The notes: generated from the sequence alone by a model not told the origin. DNA of 64,000 nt from Paraburkholderia sp. HP33-1 (GCF_021390595.1 NZ_JAJEJR010000003.1:124001-188000); one strand, 5' to 3'. Shown: positions 25,198-34,418, counted from the first letter of the stretch. Translations and numbers: made by a program.

Positions 25198-26804
25198 TGA
25201 CGACCTATCCGGTTCGCACCTACGAAGATGTGCGCGAAGCACTTCTCGCGCGCCGCGAAATCGCGCTGCTCGACGTGCGCGAAGAAGACCCGCATGCGCA
25301 GGCTCATCCGCTTTTCGCTGCTAATTTCCCCCTGTCGAAACTCGAACTCGACGCCTATACGCGTCTGCCGCGCCGCGATGTGCCGATCGTGCTGTTCGAT
25401 GCCGGCGAAGGACTTGCCACACGCGCCGCCGACAAGCTGACGGCGCTTGGCTACACCCAGGTCGCGTTGCTCGCGGGTGGCCTCGACGGGTGGATTCGCG
25501 CCGGCGGCGAGGTGTTTTGCGACGTCAACGTGCCAGGCAAGGCGTTTGGCGAATTCGTCGAAGCGCGCCGGCACACGCCGTCTTTGTCGGCTGAGGCCGT
25601 CGAGACGCTGCTAACCGATGGCGACGACGTCATCGTGCTCGACGCGCGACGTTTCGACGAATACCAGACTATGAACATTCCCGGCAGCATCAGCGTGCCC
25701 GGTGCCGAACTCGTGCTGCGTGCGCGTGCGCTCGCACCGGACCCGAAGACGCGCGTGATCGTCAATTGCGCGGGACGCACGCGCAGCATCATCGGCGCTC
25801 AATCGCTCGTCAATGCGGGTTTGCCGAATCCCGTCGCGGCGCTGCGCAACGGCACGATCGGCTGGACGCTCGCGGGACAGTCGCTCGAACATGGCAGCGA
25901 CCGGCAGTTCGATCCTCGAGCCGGGCTGGACGCGGTCAACCTCGGCGCGTCGCGTGGCGCGGCGCGCGCGCTTGCCGACCGCGCAGGGGTGGGCCGCACG
26001 ACACTCGGCGAAGCCGCGCGCTGGGCCGTCGACGCGTGGCGCACCACCTATCGCTTCGACGTGCGCACGCCCGCCGAATACGAACGCGCGCATGCGCAGG
26101 GCTTTCAGGGCGCACCGGGCGGCCAGCTCGTTCAGGAAACCGACATGTTTGCCCCCGTGCGCGGCGCGCGCGTGGTGCTGTTCGACGACGATGGTGTGCG
26201 CGCGAACATGACCGCCTCTTGGCTCGCGCAGATGAACATCGACGTGTATGTCGTCGACGGCGCCGCACCGCAAGACCTCACCGCAAGCGGCGCGTGGCGT
26301 GGCGCAAAGCCCGAGCCGGCGTCCACGCCTACCGTGTCCGCGCAGGAACTAACCGCGCTCCTCGCAGACCCTTCGAGCGGCACGCTCGTGATCGACGTCA
26401 CGGCGAGCGCAAATCACGTGAAAGCCCATATTCCGGGCGCCTGGTGGCTCGTGCGCTCGCGGCTCACGAGCGCCATCGACGATCTGCGCACGCTACCCGA
26501 TGCGAAACGCTACGTGATCACGTGCGCGACGAGCGCGCTCGCGAAGTTCGCCGCGCCGGAGATTGCCTCGCTGACTGGCAAGCCGGTGCAGGTTCTCGAA
26601 GGTGGCACGTCGGCGTGGATCCGCGCGGGCTTGCCGACCGAAAGCGGCGATGCGCATCTCGCGTCGCCGCGCATCGATCGTTACCGGCGTCCCTATGAAG
26701 GCACCGACAACGCGCGCGAGGCAATGAACGCATATCTGGAATGGGAGTACGGCCTCGTCGCGCAGCTCGAGCGCGACGGCACACATGGGTTCTTCGTGCT
26801 ATGA
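25197..26804 (+). CDS. Four-domain rhodanese-like sulfurtransferase
   Basis: The 535-residue protein holds four rhodanese domains, near residues 5-105, 130-225, 265-360 and 380-485. Domains 2 and 4 carry the catalytic Cys (Cys191 in VIVNCAGRTRS, Cys443 in VITCATSALAK). Domains 1 and 3 have Asp-rich loops instead (LFDAGEGLATR, LFDDDGVRAN). Rhodaneses carry sulfane sulfur as a persulfide. A tandem with alternating active and inactive domains could relay sulfur or bind a partner. Its ends overlap both neighbours, so it is made together with the dioxygenase and the binding protein. Confidence 0.92.
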   Translation: MTTYPVRTYEDVREALLARREIALLDVREEDPHAQAHPLFAANFPLSKLELDAYTRLPRRDVPIVLFDAGEGLATRAADKLTALGYTQVALLAGGLDGWIRAGGEVFCDVNVPGKAFGEFVEARRHTPSLSAEAVETLLTDGDDVIVLDARRFDEYQTMNIPGSISVPGAELVLRARALAPDPKTRVIVNCAGRTRSIIGAQSLVNAGLPNPVAALRNGTIGWTLAGQSLEHGSDRQFDPRAGLDAVNLGASRGAARALADRAGVGRTTLGEAARWAVDAWRTTYRFDVRTPAEYERAHAQGFQGAPGGQLVQETDMFAPVRGARVVLFDDDGVRANMTASWLAQMNIDVYVVDGAAPQDLTASGAWRGAKPEPASTPTVSAQELTALLADPSSGTLVIDVTASANHVKAHIPGAWWLVRSRLTSAIDDLRTLPDAKRYVITCATSALAKFAAPEIASLTGKPVQVLEGGTSAWIRAGLPTESGDAHLASPRIDRYRRPYEGTDNAREAMNAYLEWEYGLVAQLERDGTHGFFVL

Positions 26805-27736
26805 ATCGGCTTCTACTGAAGTTCTCCGGGGTTCTGCTCGTCGCGTGCGTGCCTTTTGCGGCTATGGCCGATTCCACGCTGAAAGTCGGCGACCAGCAGT
26901 TGCAGACGCACGGCATTCTCGAAGCCTCCGGACAACTGAATAATCTGCCGTACAAGATCGAATGGTTCAACTTCCCGGCTGCGCAACCGCTAGGCGAAGC
27001 GCTCAACGCGGGCGCGATCGACGTCGGCGGTCTCGGCGATGCGCCACTGATCTTCGCCTACGCCGCGGGCGCGCGAGTGCGCGCGGTCGCGGCGACGCGC
27101 TCGATTCCGCGTGACCTCGCGATCATCGTGCCCGACGACTCGCCGATCAGAACGGCCGCCGACCTCAAGGGCAAGCGCATTGCGACGACGCGCGGCTCGA
27201 TCGGCCACTATCTCGCGATCGCGACGCTGGAGCGGGCCGGCATCAAGCTCTCCGACGTGTCGCTGCGCTTCATGCAGCCGGCCGATGCGAAGGCAGCGCT
27301 CGCGTCGGGCAATGTCGATGCATGGTCCACGTGGGACCCATACGTCGCGCTCGCCGAGCAAAAGGATCATGACCGCAGCATCGCCAACGGTATCGGCCTG
27401 TCGTCGGGTCTCAGTTTTCAGGCGGCGACGCAGACGTCGATCGAGGACAAGCATGCTGAAATCGCCGACTTCCTCAAGCGCGTAGCGGCAGGGCAGCGCT
27501 GGGCGCTCGCGCATCCGGACGAAGTCGCCGCGATGCAATCGAAGGTGACCGGCTTGCCGCCCGACGTGCTGAAGACCGTCTACCAACGCGCACAGCTGCA
27601 TCCTGTCACGATCGACGACGGCCTCGTCGCCGAGCAGCAAAAGACCGCCGACCTCTATCACCGCGCCGACGTGATCAAGACGCGCCTCGACGTCACGCCA
27701 AGCTTCGACCGGCAATTCCCGCTCGACGCGCGATGA
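26801..27736 (+). CDS. SsuA-like sulfonate-binding protein
   Basis: The 311-residue protein has a signal peptide (MNRLLLKFSGVLLVACVPFA, cleavage near AMA) and the fold of aliphatic-sulfonate-binding proteins: QLNNLPYKIEWFNFPAAQPL, GGLGDAPLIFAYAAG, DLKGKRIATTRGSIGHY and VDAWSTWDPYVA. It captures the substrate in the periplasm. No permease or ATPase is in this operon. The reverse-strand operon at 30381-34327 supplies both, so the two may share components. Its ATG overlaps the rhodanese stop. Confidence 0.93.
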   Translation: MNRLLLKFSGVLLVACVPFAAMADSTLKVGDQQLQTHGILEASGQLNNLPYKIEWFNFPAAQPLGEALNAGAIDVGGLGDAPLIFAYAAGARVRAVAATRSIPRDLAIIVPDDSPIRTAADLKGKRIATTRGSIGHYLAIATLERAGIKLSDVSLRFMQPADAKAALASGNVDAWSTWDPYVALAEQKDHDRSIANGIGLSSGLSFQAATQTSIEDKHAEIADFLKRVAAGQRWALAHPDEVAAMQSKVTGLPPDVLKTVYQRAQLHPVTIDDGLVAEQQKTADLYHRADVIKTRLDVTPSFDRQFPLDAR

Positions 27737-29016
27737 GATCGCTCGCAACCCGGCAACCCGCAATCGCAACCGATCTGTTCACAATGACGAGCCGTCCCCC
27801 TGATAACGCGCTTGCCGAAGCCGAGCGCGACGCCGCCGCGCTCGATGCGTTGGCAGATCTCGACAGTCCGCAAGCCGCCGCGTGGCTCGACGCGCTGACC
27901 CGCGAGTTCGCGGCCGGCGCGGCCGCGCTCGACGCTGGCCCGCTGTTCCCGCACGACAACCTCGCGCGCCTGCGTCGCGCGGGCCTGCTGTCGCTGACCG
28001 TGCCTCGCGCGCTCGGTGGACGCGAGGCTACGCTCGCGCAAACGCTGCGCGTGGTCGGCGCGATTGCGCGCGGCGAACCGTCGACGGCGCTGATCCTCGT
28101 GATGCAATGCCTGTATCACCTGCGGTTGCAGGCCAATCCGAATTGGCCTGCCGCGCTCAAGGAACGCATCGCACGCGACGCCGTCGAGCGTGGTGCGCTC
28201 ATCAACTCGCTACGCGTCGAGCCCGAGCTTGGTTCACCGTCGCGCGGCGGCCTGCCCGCGACGATCGGCCGGCGCGCGGACGATCACTGGCTGCTGAACG
28301 GCCGCAAGCTCTATTCGACCGGCAGCCCGGGGCTCACGTGGTTCGCGGTCTGGGGCCGCACGGACGAAGACTCGCCGCGCGTCGGCGCGTGGCTCGTGCA
28401 TCGCGATACGCCGGGCATCCGCTTCGGCGAGCCGTGGAACCATCTCGGCATGCGTGCGACCGGTAGTCACGAGGTGATCTTCGACAATGTGCTCGTGCCG
28501 CTCGACCATGCGGTCGATTTGCAACCGGCGCAGCAGGCTACGGGAATGGACCCGCTGACCGGCATCTGGATGAACGTGCTGCTGCCGTCGATCTATGACG
28601 GCGTGGCACGGGCCGCGCGCGACTGGTTCGTGCAATGGGCTGCGCAGCGCGCACCGTCTGGCCTCAACGCGCCACTGTCGAGCCTCGAGCGCTTTCAGCA
28701 GACGGCGGGCCGCATCGACTCGCTGCTATTCAACAACCGCGCGTTGCTCGATGCGGGCGCGGCCGGTCACGTCGACGCGACGCAAGCGCCGGCCATCAAG
28801 TATCTGGTCAGCCGGCACGCGATCGAAGCCGTGCAGCTCGCGCTCGAAGCGAGCGGCAATCCCGGACTGAGCCGCAACAACCCGCTGGAGCGCCACTATC
28901 GCGACGTGCTGTGCGCGCGCATTCATACGCCGCAGGACGATACGGTGCTCGGCAATCTCGGGCGGGCCGCATTTGCCGGCGTTGCAGCATCCGCGTCTGC
29001 GGCTCGCGGTCGATAA
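27733..29016 (+). CDS. Acyl-CoA-dehydrogenase-like flavin monooxygenase
   Basis: A 427-residue protein of the acyl-CoA dehydrogenase fold, in the group with SfnB and the DszC-like monooxygenases used in sulfur acquisition. Visible segments are LRRAGLLSLTVPRALGGREA, RKLYSTGSPGLTWFAVWGRT and NHLGMRATGSHEVIFDNVLV. The lack of CoA-pathway neighbours favours a monooxygenase role on an organosulfur compound. It is the last gene of the operon and overlaps the binding-protein gene by four bases. Confidence 0.88.
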   Translation: MRSLATRQPAIATDLFTMTSRPPDNALAEAERDAAALDALADLDSPQAAAWLDALTREFAAGAAALDAGPLFPHDNLARLRRAGLLSLTVPRALGGREATLAQTLRVVGAIARGEPSTALILVMQCLYHLRLQANPNWPAALKERIARDAVERGALINSLRVEPELGSPSRGGLPATIGRRADDHWLLNGRKLYSTGSPGLTWFAVWGRTDEDSPRVGAWLVHRDTPGIRFGEPWNHLGMRATGSHEVIFDNVLVPLDHAVDLQPAQQATGMDPLTGIWMNVLLPSIYDGVARAARDWFVQWAAQRAPSGLNAPLSSLERFQQTAGRIDSLLFNNRALLDAGAAGHVDATQAPAIKYLVSRHAIEAVQLALEASGNPGLSRNNPLERHYRDVLCARIHTPQDDTVLGNLGRAAFAGVAASASAARGR

Positions 29017-29029
29017 GGCGTACGACGCC
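29017..29029. terminator. Small hairpin between convergent genes
   Basis: GGCGT and ACGCC pair around a three-base loop in the 23-base gap between the end of the forward sulfur operon and the convergent membrane-protein gene. Short and without a T-run, so only a weak terminator candidate. Confidence 0.3.
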
Positions 29030-29039
29030 AACACCTGTT

Positions 29040-30194
29040 CTACCGCGCAAAATCGATGGACCAGCCCGGCGGAACAGTCACGTGATAGGACGTGGAGTTC
29101 GATTGAATTTCCCACTGCTGCAGAAGCTGCGCTTCGAATCGTTCGCCGGAAGCAAGCAGAATCAGGAAAATCAGAACCGCAGCTACCGGTTTGAGCAATG
29201 TAATCCTCGTGTTGGCAATCGACAGCGTCAACGTCCATAGCATGAAAATGCCCCACGGATATACATAGCGCGCGCCAGTTCCGTACCAGGCGATTTGTAC
29301 GGCCGGTGCCACCCTCGTGACACCCAGACCCCAGAGAAGCACGCCAAAGTAAAGCAGAAATGCAAACACCAGCCGCGCACGCGACAGAGCGCAAACACCA
29401 ATCACAAGCACGGCGAATAGACAGCCGGCCGTGGTGGTGGCGATCACCGAGGGCAGGAAATCCGTAAACATCGCCTGAATCATCCAGGTGACCCAGGGGA
29501 TATCGTGTATTCCTTTCGGTGGCTGCGGATTGCGCAGCATGACGATGGTCTGCACTGCAACAGCGACGAAATATGTCGCCAAAATCGGCAAGTTTATCGA
29601 CGCAGATCTTGATCTCAGCCGGCGCAGCGCAATAGCTATCGCGACGATCGGCATGAGGAGAACACCGAACGGCCCGGTCAGCGTCAACAATCCAACTGCG
29701 GTGGCTCGCGGCAGCGACCGGCGACCCTGGCTTTCAAATACTGCTTCCCAGAGCAGCACGAGCAGCGCAGGCAGCAGAATCCATTGCAGGTATGTGATCG
29801 AGAGCAGCACCTCGCCGTTCTGAGGAGCGAGGACCGGCGCAAGGCCCATGAATACAGCAGTGACCGGTGTGAACTGGCGAAGAGCGAACGCGATGTATGC
29901 GCATACGCCTGACGTGACAGCCGCGCAGCACCATACGAAAAAGTAGGGAGTCGCGCTGAATGGCACGATAGCGCGCTGCGTTTCGGCAATCAGCCGAGGT
30001 ACCAGATGCAAATAGCCAGAATAGTTTGTCAGGATGGCGCGCAAGCCCAACTGATGCGCCTGGAGAATAAAGATGGGGGCGTCCTCCGCCCACAGGAATC
30101 CGTGCTCGAGCCGGGTAGTTGCACGAGACCAGACAATGAGAAAAGCGAACAGAAAGACGAGTGCGCCCCGCGCGCGATGATTGGTTATCTTCAT
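29040..30194 (-). CDS. Polytopic membrane protein, possibly glycosyltransferase-like
   Basis: The 384-residue protein has about ten hydrophobic segments. After the first helix comes an acidic motif, LEHGFLWAEDAPIFIL, of the kind seen in lipid-linked glycosyltransferases of the GT-C type, and then NYSGYLHLVPRLIAETQRA. The start ATG at 30194 is preferred because the earlier in-frame part is non-hydrophobic. Its codon use is less GC-biased than the neighbours, and it has no link to sulfur metabolism, so it may be an insertion between the two sulfur operons. Function not assigned. Confidence 0.7.
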   Translation of the reverse strand: MKITNHRARGALVFLFAFLIVWSRATTRLEHGFLWAEDAPIFILQAHQLGLRAILTNYSGYLHLVPRLIAETQRAIVPFSATPYFFVWCCAAVTSGVCAYIAFALRQFTPVTAVFMGLAPVLAPQNGEVLLSITYLQWILLPALLVLLWEAVFESQGRRSLPRATAVGLLTLTGPFGVLLMPIVAIAIALRRLRSRSASINLPILATYFVAVAVQTIVMLRNPQPPKGIHDIPWVTWMIQAMFTDFLPSVIATTTAGCLFAVLVIGVCALSRARLVFAFLLYFGVLLWGLGVTRVAPAVQIAWYGTGARYVYPWGIFMLWTLTLSIANTRITLLKPVAAVLIFLILLASGERFEAQLLQQWEIQSNSTSYHVTVPPGWSIDFAR

Positions 30195-30380
30195 GGCGGC
30201 GACAATATCAAAGTGCCTTTTGGAAGTCGAGGGGTCTATTTCATTTGAAAATCTCTGTTTACTTCCTGTCTTTTGGGCGGGAGCCGCGGCCCATACGAAC
30301 GGCCGCCGCTGGCAGGCCGACAAAGAAACGCGGCGCGCGCAAAACTCACGCGCCGCGCAATCATTTGCACCGACTCTATG

Positions 30381-31418
30381 TCAAGCCAACACGTCGGAAA
30401 ACACCCGCGTCGCGAAGCGATCCGAACTCGTGCCCGCATTGAGCACGCCGACCGATTTAAGATCGTCCGCGTAAAGCGCGATTTCCTTCCTGAACGCATC
30501 GCCGACCGGATGGTGACGATCCGTGTGGCTCTTCAACATCCCGGTCAGTTGCGCGACGTTCGCGCCCGGCGCGTTCGGCGCGAAGATCGCCGCCGCCTCG
30601 GCCGGATGGTTGGCGGTCCATTCGGTCGCTTCGAGCAGCGCCTGCGTGAGTGCCTGGGCGGTTGAGCGGTCCTTGCGGATCAGTGAGCCGCGCACGCCCA
30701 GCACGCAGCACACGCGGTTCGCGTACTCGCCGCACAGATTGTTCGACACCTCCTGCAGGTGATCGGTCTCGCGCAGCGTCCAGATGGTCGGGTCACCATC
30801 GGCGATCGCCTGCACCTCCCCTTTCTTGAGCGCCTCGCCAAGCAGCGGTGCCGGGTACTGGCGCCAGCGCACGTCGTTGTCGGGATCGATGCCGATCTTC
30901 TTCAGCGTGATCGCGAAGAAATTCTTCGCCGGGCTCGCCATGTCGCTGACGCCGACGGTGCGCCCCTTGAGCCCTTGCAGATCGACGATGCCGGATGCGC
31001 GCGTCGCGAGCAGCCGCATGCAGCCACCGTGGATGCCCGCCGTCAGCTTTACGTCGAATCCCTGTTCCAGCGGTTTGATCCAGCGCAGCGCCATGCCGAC
31101 GCCGGCATCGGACTTGCCCGTCGCGATCGCTTCGAGCAACTGGTCGGTCGAGCCCGCGAAGTTGACGAGTTCCACTTGCAGCCCATGCTTGCGGAAAAAA
31201 CCTTGCTGCGCGGCGACCGGCACGGGCGCCGTGCAGATCGCGCCCGCGTTCCACGACAGTTTGAGCGGCTTCACCGCTTCATCGGCCGATGCGCGCAGCC
31301 CCGGCAGCCCGAACGCGGCGCCGCCTAGCGTGGCCGCGCCTGCTGTCCGCGCGGCGCGGCCGAGCCATGCGCGGCGCGCGAGGTTCGTCGGCGCGCGCTC
31401 GTCGTCGAAATGGTTCAT
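30381..31418 (-). CDS. Nitrate/sulfonate/taurine-type ABC substrate-binding protein
   Basis: The 345-residue protein has a twin-Arg-like export signal (RRAWLGRAARTAGAATLGGA), then the NMT1/SsuA-like domain: LKLSWNAGAICTAPVPVAAQ, FFRKHGLQVELVNFAGSTDQ and LKGRTVGVSDMASPAKNFFA. It delivers substrate to the permease at 32263. It is the last gene of the reverse operon, 59 bases after the ATPase. It is only distantly related to the other two binding proteins of the region, so it may bring in a different compound. Confidence 0.92.
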   Translation of the reverse strand: MNHFDDERAPTNLARRAWLGRAARTAGAATLGGAAFGLPGLRASADEAVKPLKLSWNAGAICTAPVPVAAQQGFFRKHGLQVELVNFAGSTDQLLEAIATGKSDAGVGMALRWIKPLEQGFDVKLTAGIHGGCMRLLATRASGIVDLQGLKGRTVGVSDMASPAKNFFAITLKKIGIDPDNDVRWRQYPAPLLGEALKKGEVQAIADGDPTIWTLRETDHLQEVSNNLCGEYANRVCCVLGVRGSLIRKDRSTAQALTQALLEATEWTANHPAEAAAIFAPNAPGANVAQLTGMLKSHTDRHHPVGDAFRKEIALYADDLKSVGVLNAGTSSDRFATRVFSDVLA

Positions 31419-31477
31419 TGCTGTGTTTTCCCAGAGGTGTGGTGTGGTAATGAATGAGCGAGTTGTCGGCGCGCGTC

Positions 31478-32269
31478 TCAGGTGTCGAGGCCCAGTTGCG
31501 CCAGCACCTGGCGGCGTAGCGCGACGAGCGCCGGGTCGTCCCGATGCCGCGGATACGGCGCGTCGTTGCGCACCTGCGCGACGATGCGCGCGGGCCGCTC
31601 GCTGAGCACGATCACGCGATTCGCGACGTACAGCGCTTCCTCGACGTCGTGCGTGACGAGCAGCACTGAAAACCCCTGCGCCTGCCACAGCTGCACGAGC
31701 TCGCCCTGCATGCGCATGCGCGTCAGCGAATCGAGCTTGCCGAACGGTTCGTCGAGCACCAGCAATTGCGGATCGTTGACGAGCGCGCGTGCGAGCGCCG
31801 CGCGCTGCGCCATGCCGCCCGACAGTTGATGCGGAAACGCGTTCGCGAATGCGGACAGCCCGACCAGTTCGAGCGCGGCATCGATGCGCGCGGCGCCGTC
31901 GCGCCTCGCGCGACGCATCTCGGGACCAAGCCCGACGTTGTCGCGCACGGTGCGCCACGGGAACAGCGTCGGGTCCTGAAACACGACCACCCGCGACGGG
32001 TCGGGTCCGCTGACGCGCTCGCCGTCGGCATGGATCGCCCCCTGTACCGGCGCTTCCAGGCCGGCCACGAGTCGCAGCAACGTCGACTTGCCGCAGCCGC
32101 TCGGCCCCAGCAGCGCAACGAATTCGCTGGGCTCGATCGAGAGGCTGAGGTCGTCGAGCACCGGCAAGGCGGCGCCGCGCAGCACGAAGCGATGACTGAC
32201 GTTGCGCACGTCGATGCGCGCGCCTTGCCGCGTGTCGGCGACGAATTGCGCTTCAGAAGCGGCTACCAT
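31478..32269 (-). CDS. Sulfonate/taurine-type ABC ATP-binding protein
   Basis: A 263-residue ATPase: Walker A GPSGCGKST, Q-loop VVFQDPTLFPWRTVRDN, signature QLSGGMAQRAALARAL, Walker B LLVLDEPFGKLDSLTR, switch LLVTHDVEEAL. The sequence is typical of SsuB/TauB. The long open frame to 33175 is an artefact of high GC; homology and overlap with the permease end fix the start at 32269. It overlaps the permease gene by seven bases and powers its uptake. Confidence 0.93.
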   Translation of the reverse strand: MVAASEAQFVADTRQGARIDVRNVSHRFVLRGAALPVLDDLSLSIEPSEFVALLGPSGCGKSTLLRLVAGLEAPVQGAIHADGERVSGPDPSRVVVFQDPTLFPWRTVRDNVGLGPEMRRARRDGAARIDAALELVGLSAFANAFPHQLSGGMAQRAALARALVNDPQLLVLDEPFGKLDSLTRMRMQGELVQLWQAQGFSVLLVTHDVEEALYVANRVIVLSERPARIVAQVRNDAPYPRHRDDPALVALRRQVLAQLGLDT

Positions 32270-33348
32270 TTCAGCATTCCTTTTTGCCAGGCGAGCAGAC
32301 GATCGCGCGCGCGGAACAGCAGCGTGATGAGGGCGGAGCACATCAGTGCCATCACGAGCAGCGCGGCATACATGTTCGGATAGGCGGCCCAGCCCTGCGC
32401 CCATTGCAGGTACCAGCCGAGTCCGGCCTTCACGCCCATCATCTCCGCGACGAACAGCACGGCAAACGACGCGCCGAGGCCCATGAAAAGGCCCACGAAC
32501 ACGGACGGCAACGCGGCGGGAATCGCGACGCGCAGGATCAGGAAGGTGGGTCGCGCGCCAAGCGTGCGGGCCACGTCGTAGTAAGCGGAGTTGACGCTCG
32601 CGACGCCGGACCACGTGAGCACGGCAACCGGAAACGCAGTGGCCAGCGCGATCAGGAACACGCTCGCGCTGAAGCTCGACGGAAAGAAGAAGAACGCGAG
32701 CGGAAGCCACGCGGTGGCAGGTAGCGGCCCGATCAGCCGCAGCACGGGATGCACCCAGTAGCCGACCGCCTTCGACCAGCCGATCGCGACGCCGATGACG
32801 AAGCCGGTCAACGCACCGGCGACATAGCCATAAGCAAGCAGCACGAATGAATGTCCGACGCTCGCGGCGAGCCGCGGCAGATCGTCGGCGTAGACGGCGA
32901 TCAGGGCTTGCGGCGGCGCGAAGAACGGACGCGGCAGCCATTCGAGTTGCGCGGTGACGATTTCCCATCCGGTGATGCCGAGCGACAGCGCGAGCAGCCA
33001 CGGCGTCGCATCGAGCCATGCGTCGAGACGGGAGCTTGTGGTGACCGGGCGTAGTTTCGCCGCCGTGCCTGCGCGGCGGCCGGCAATGCCGATTGCCAAC
33101 GACGCCGCTGCGAGCACCAGCTTCAGAATCAGCAGTTCGCGCGTGTACGGCCAATCGTCGAGCGCGGGCCACCATCGCGTGAGCGCCGCGCCCGCGAGCC
33201 AGCCAAGCGCAGCCAGCACAGCGACGACACGCTTGCCTTGTTCACGCGCGGCAGGTTCTGCGGCGTCGGCAAAGCCGGCGAGTTCAAGCGTCTGCGATTG
33301 AGTCGACACGGCGGCACGCTCCGTCAGGGCGAGATCATGCGTTGGCAA
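32263..33348 (-). CDS. Sulfonate/taurine-type ABC permease
   Basis: The 361-residue permease has an N-terminal extension of about 130 residues with extra membrane segments. The classic binding-protein-dependent permease domain follows (GHSFVLLAYGYVAGALTGFV, ARTLGARPTFLILRVAIPAA, AVLFVAEMMGVKAGLGWYLQ). SsuC/TauC proteins are usually about 260-280 residues, so the extension is unusual. It works with the ATPase at 31478. Its start overlaps the end of the binding-protein gene at 33335 by 14 bases. Confidence 0.92.
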   Translation of the reverse strand: MPTHDLALTERAAVSTQSQTLELAGFADAAEPAAREQGKRVVAVLAALGWLAGAALTRWWPALDDWPYTRELLILKLVLAAASLAIGIAGRRAGTAAKLRPVTTSSRLDAWLDATPWLLALSLGITGWEIVTAQLEWLPRPFFAPPQALIAVYADDLPRLAASVGHSFVLLAYGYVAGALTGFVIGVAIGWSKAVGYWVHPVLRLIGPLPATAWLPLAFFFFPSSFSASVFLIALATAFPVAVLTWSGVASVNSAYYDVARTLGARPTFLILRVAIPAALPSVFVGLFMGLGASFAVLFVAEMMGVKAGLGWYLQWAQGWAAYPNMYAALLVMALMCSALITLLFRARDRLLAWQKGMLKW

Positions 33349-34327
33349 GATGGGTCTCCGAAATCGCGCGCACGTCGATGCGGCCTGGCAGGATCGCGTC
33401 GCGCTGCGCGCGGTCCGCGACTTTTTGCAGCGCGTCGATGTCGCTGTCGTTGACGAAATGCTGCTTCAGCGACGCGCGTTTCGTGATCTGCCGCGCCGCA
33501 TCGAGTGGCGAACGCGTGAGCGTTGCGTAGATCTGCGCGTAGGCCTCGGGGTTCGCAATCGCCCAGTCTCCCGCGCGTTGATAACGCCGCAGCAAGTCCG
33601 CGATCGCGGCGCGTTTGCGCGGGTCCGCGAGCGCGCCGCCCGATGCCGTGATGAAGCCGAGCCCGCTGTTGATGCCGGTGCCGTCGCGCAGCACACGCCC
33701 GCCGCGCTGCACGGCGATGCCGTAGTACGGATCGAATGTTGCCCATACTTCGATCGAACCCGATGCGAACGCGGCGAACGCATCGACGGGCAGAATGAAG
33801 CGCACCGACACGTCGTCTTTCGACAACCCCGCCTCGGCCAGCGCGCCATACAGCTGGAACTGCGAAATGCTGCCGCGCGCCGACGACACGAACACCGTCT
33901 TTCCCTTTAGATCCGATACCGAAGTAATCGTGGAACGCGGCGCGACCAGAATGCCGAGTTGCGCGCCCGAGCCTACTCGCGTCGCGACGATTTTCAGCGA
34001 TGGGTCGCCGACGGCCGCCGCGAGTACCGGCAAGTCGCCCGCTGGCGCGAGATCGACTGAACCGGCCCGTTGCGCTTCGAACAGCGGTGCCGCGCCCTGA
34101 AAGTTGGCCCAGCGCCACGCGTACGGCGTGCCGTCGAGCACTTTCGCGGCTTCGACGAGTGCGCGCGTGCCGCCCGCCTGATCGCCGAGAATGAGCGTCA
34201 CGCCGTCCGTCGAGTGGGCGTCGTTCGCATCCGCGAACGCGCAAGCCGAGGCGAACGGTGTCGCGGCAAGCGCACGCAGCAGCGTGCGCCGCCGCGTCGA
34301 CATGGACGTTGGAACGAATGCGGTCAT
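33335..34327 (-). CDS. SsuA-like sulfonate-binding protein
   Basis: The 330-residue protein opens with a twin-Arg-like signal (STRRRTLLRALAATPFASAC) and has the sulfonate-binding layout: YAWRWANFQGAAPLFEAQRA, GSVDLAPAGDLPVLAAAVG, DLKGKTVFVSSARGSISQF and IEVWATFDPYYGIA. It resembles the binding protein at 26801 in domain order and key segments. It is the first gene of the reverse operon, so it is the main substrate receptor for the ABC transporter encoded after it. Confidence 0.93.
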   Translation of the reverse strand: MTAFVPTSMSTRRRTLLRALAATPFASACAFADANDAHSTDGVTLILGDQAGGTRALVEAAKVLDGTPYAWRWANFQGAAPLFEAQRAGSVDLAPAGDLPVLAAAVGDPSLKIVATRVGSGAQLGILVAPRSTITSVSDLKGKTVFVSSARGSISQFQLYGALAEAGLSKDDVSVRFILPVDAFAAFASGSIEVWATFDPYYGIAVQRGGRVLRDGTGINSGLGFITASGGALADPRKRAAIADLLRRYQRAGDWAIANPEAYAQIYATLTRSPLDAARQITKRASLKQHFVNDSDIDALQKVADRAQRDAILPGRIDVRAISETHLANA

Positions 34328-34392
34328 AGGTCCTCGCTGTCGATATGCAGCACAGCGTAGCGACGAACAACCGCGCTGAGAATTATTCTATT

Positions 34393-34418
34393 TCGATATG
34401 TTTATATCGATTCGATAT
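34393..34418. promoter_or_regulatory. AT-rich palindrome with extra half-site
   Basis: TCGATAT-GTTT-ATATCGA (34393-34410) is a perfect dyad, followed at once by a third half TTCGATAT (34411-34418). It lies about 70 bases upstream of the reverse sulfonate operon in an AT-rich patch. It is a likely regulator site; the regulator is not identifiable here. Confidence 0.5.

Noticed and set aside
32270-33175. Upstream extension of the sulfonate ATPase frame
   Set aside because: It covers the permease gene in another frame; ATPase homology begins only at 32269.
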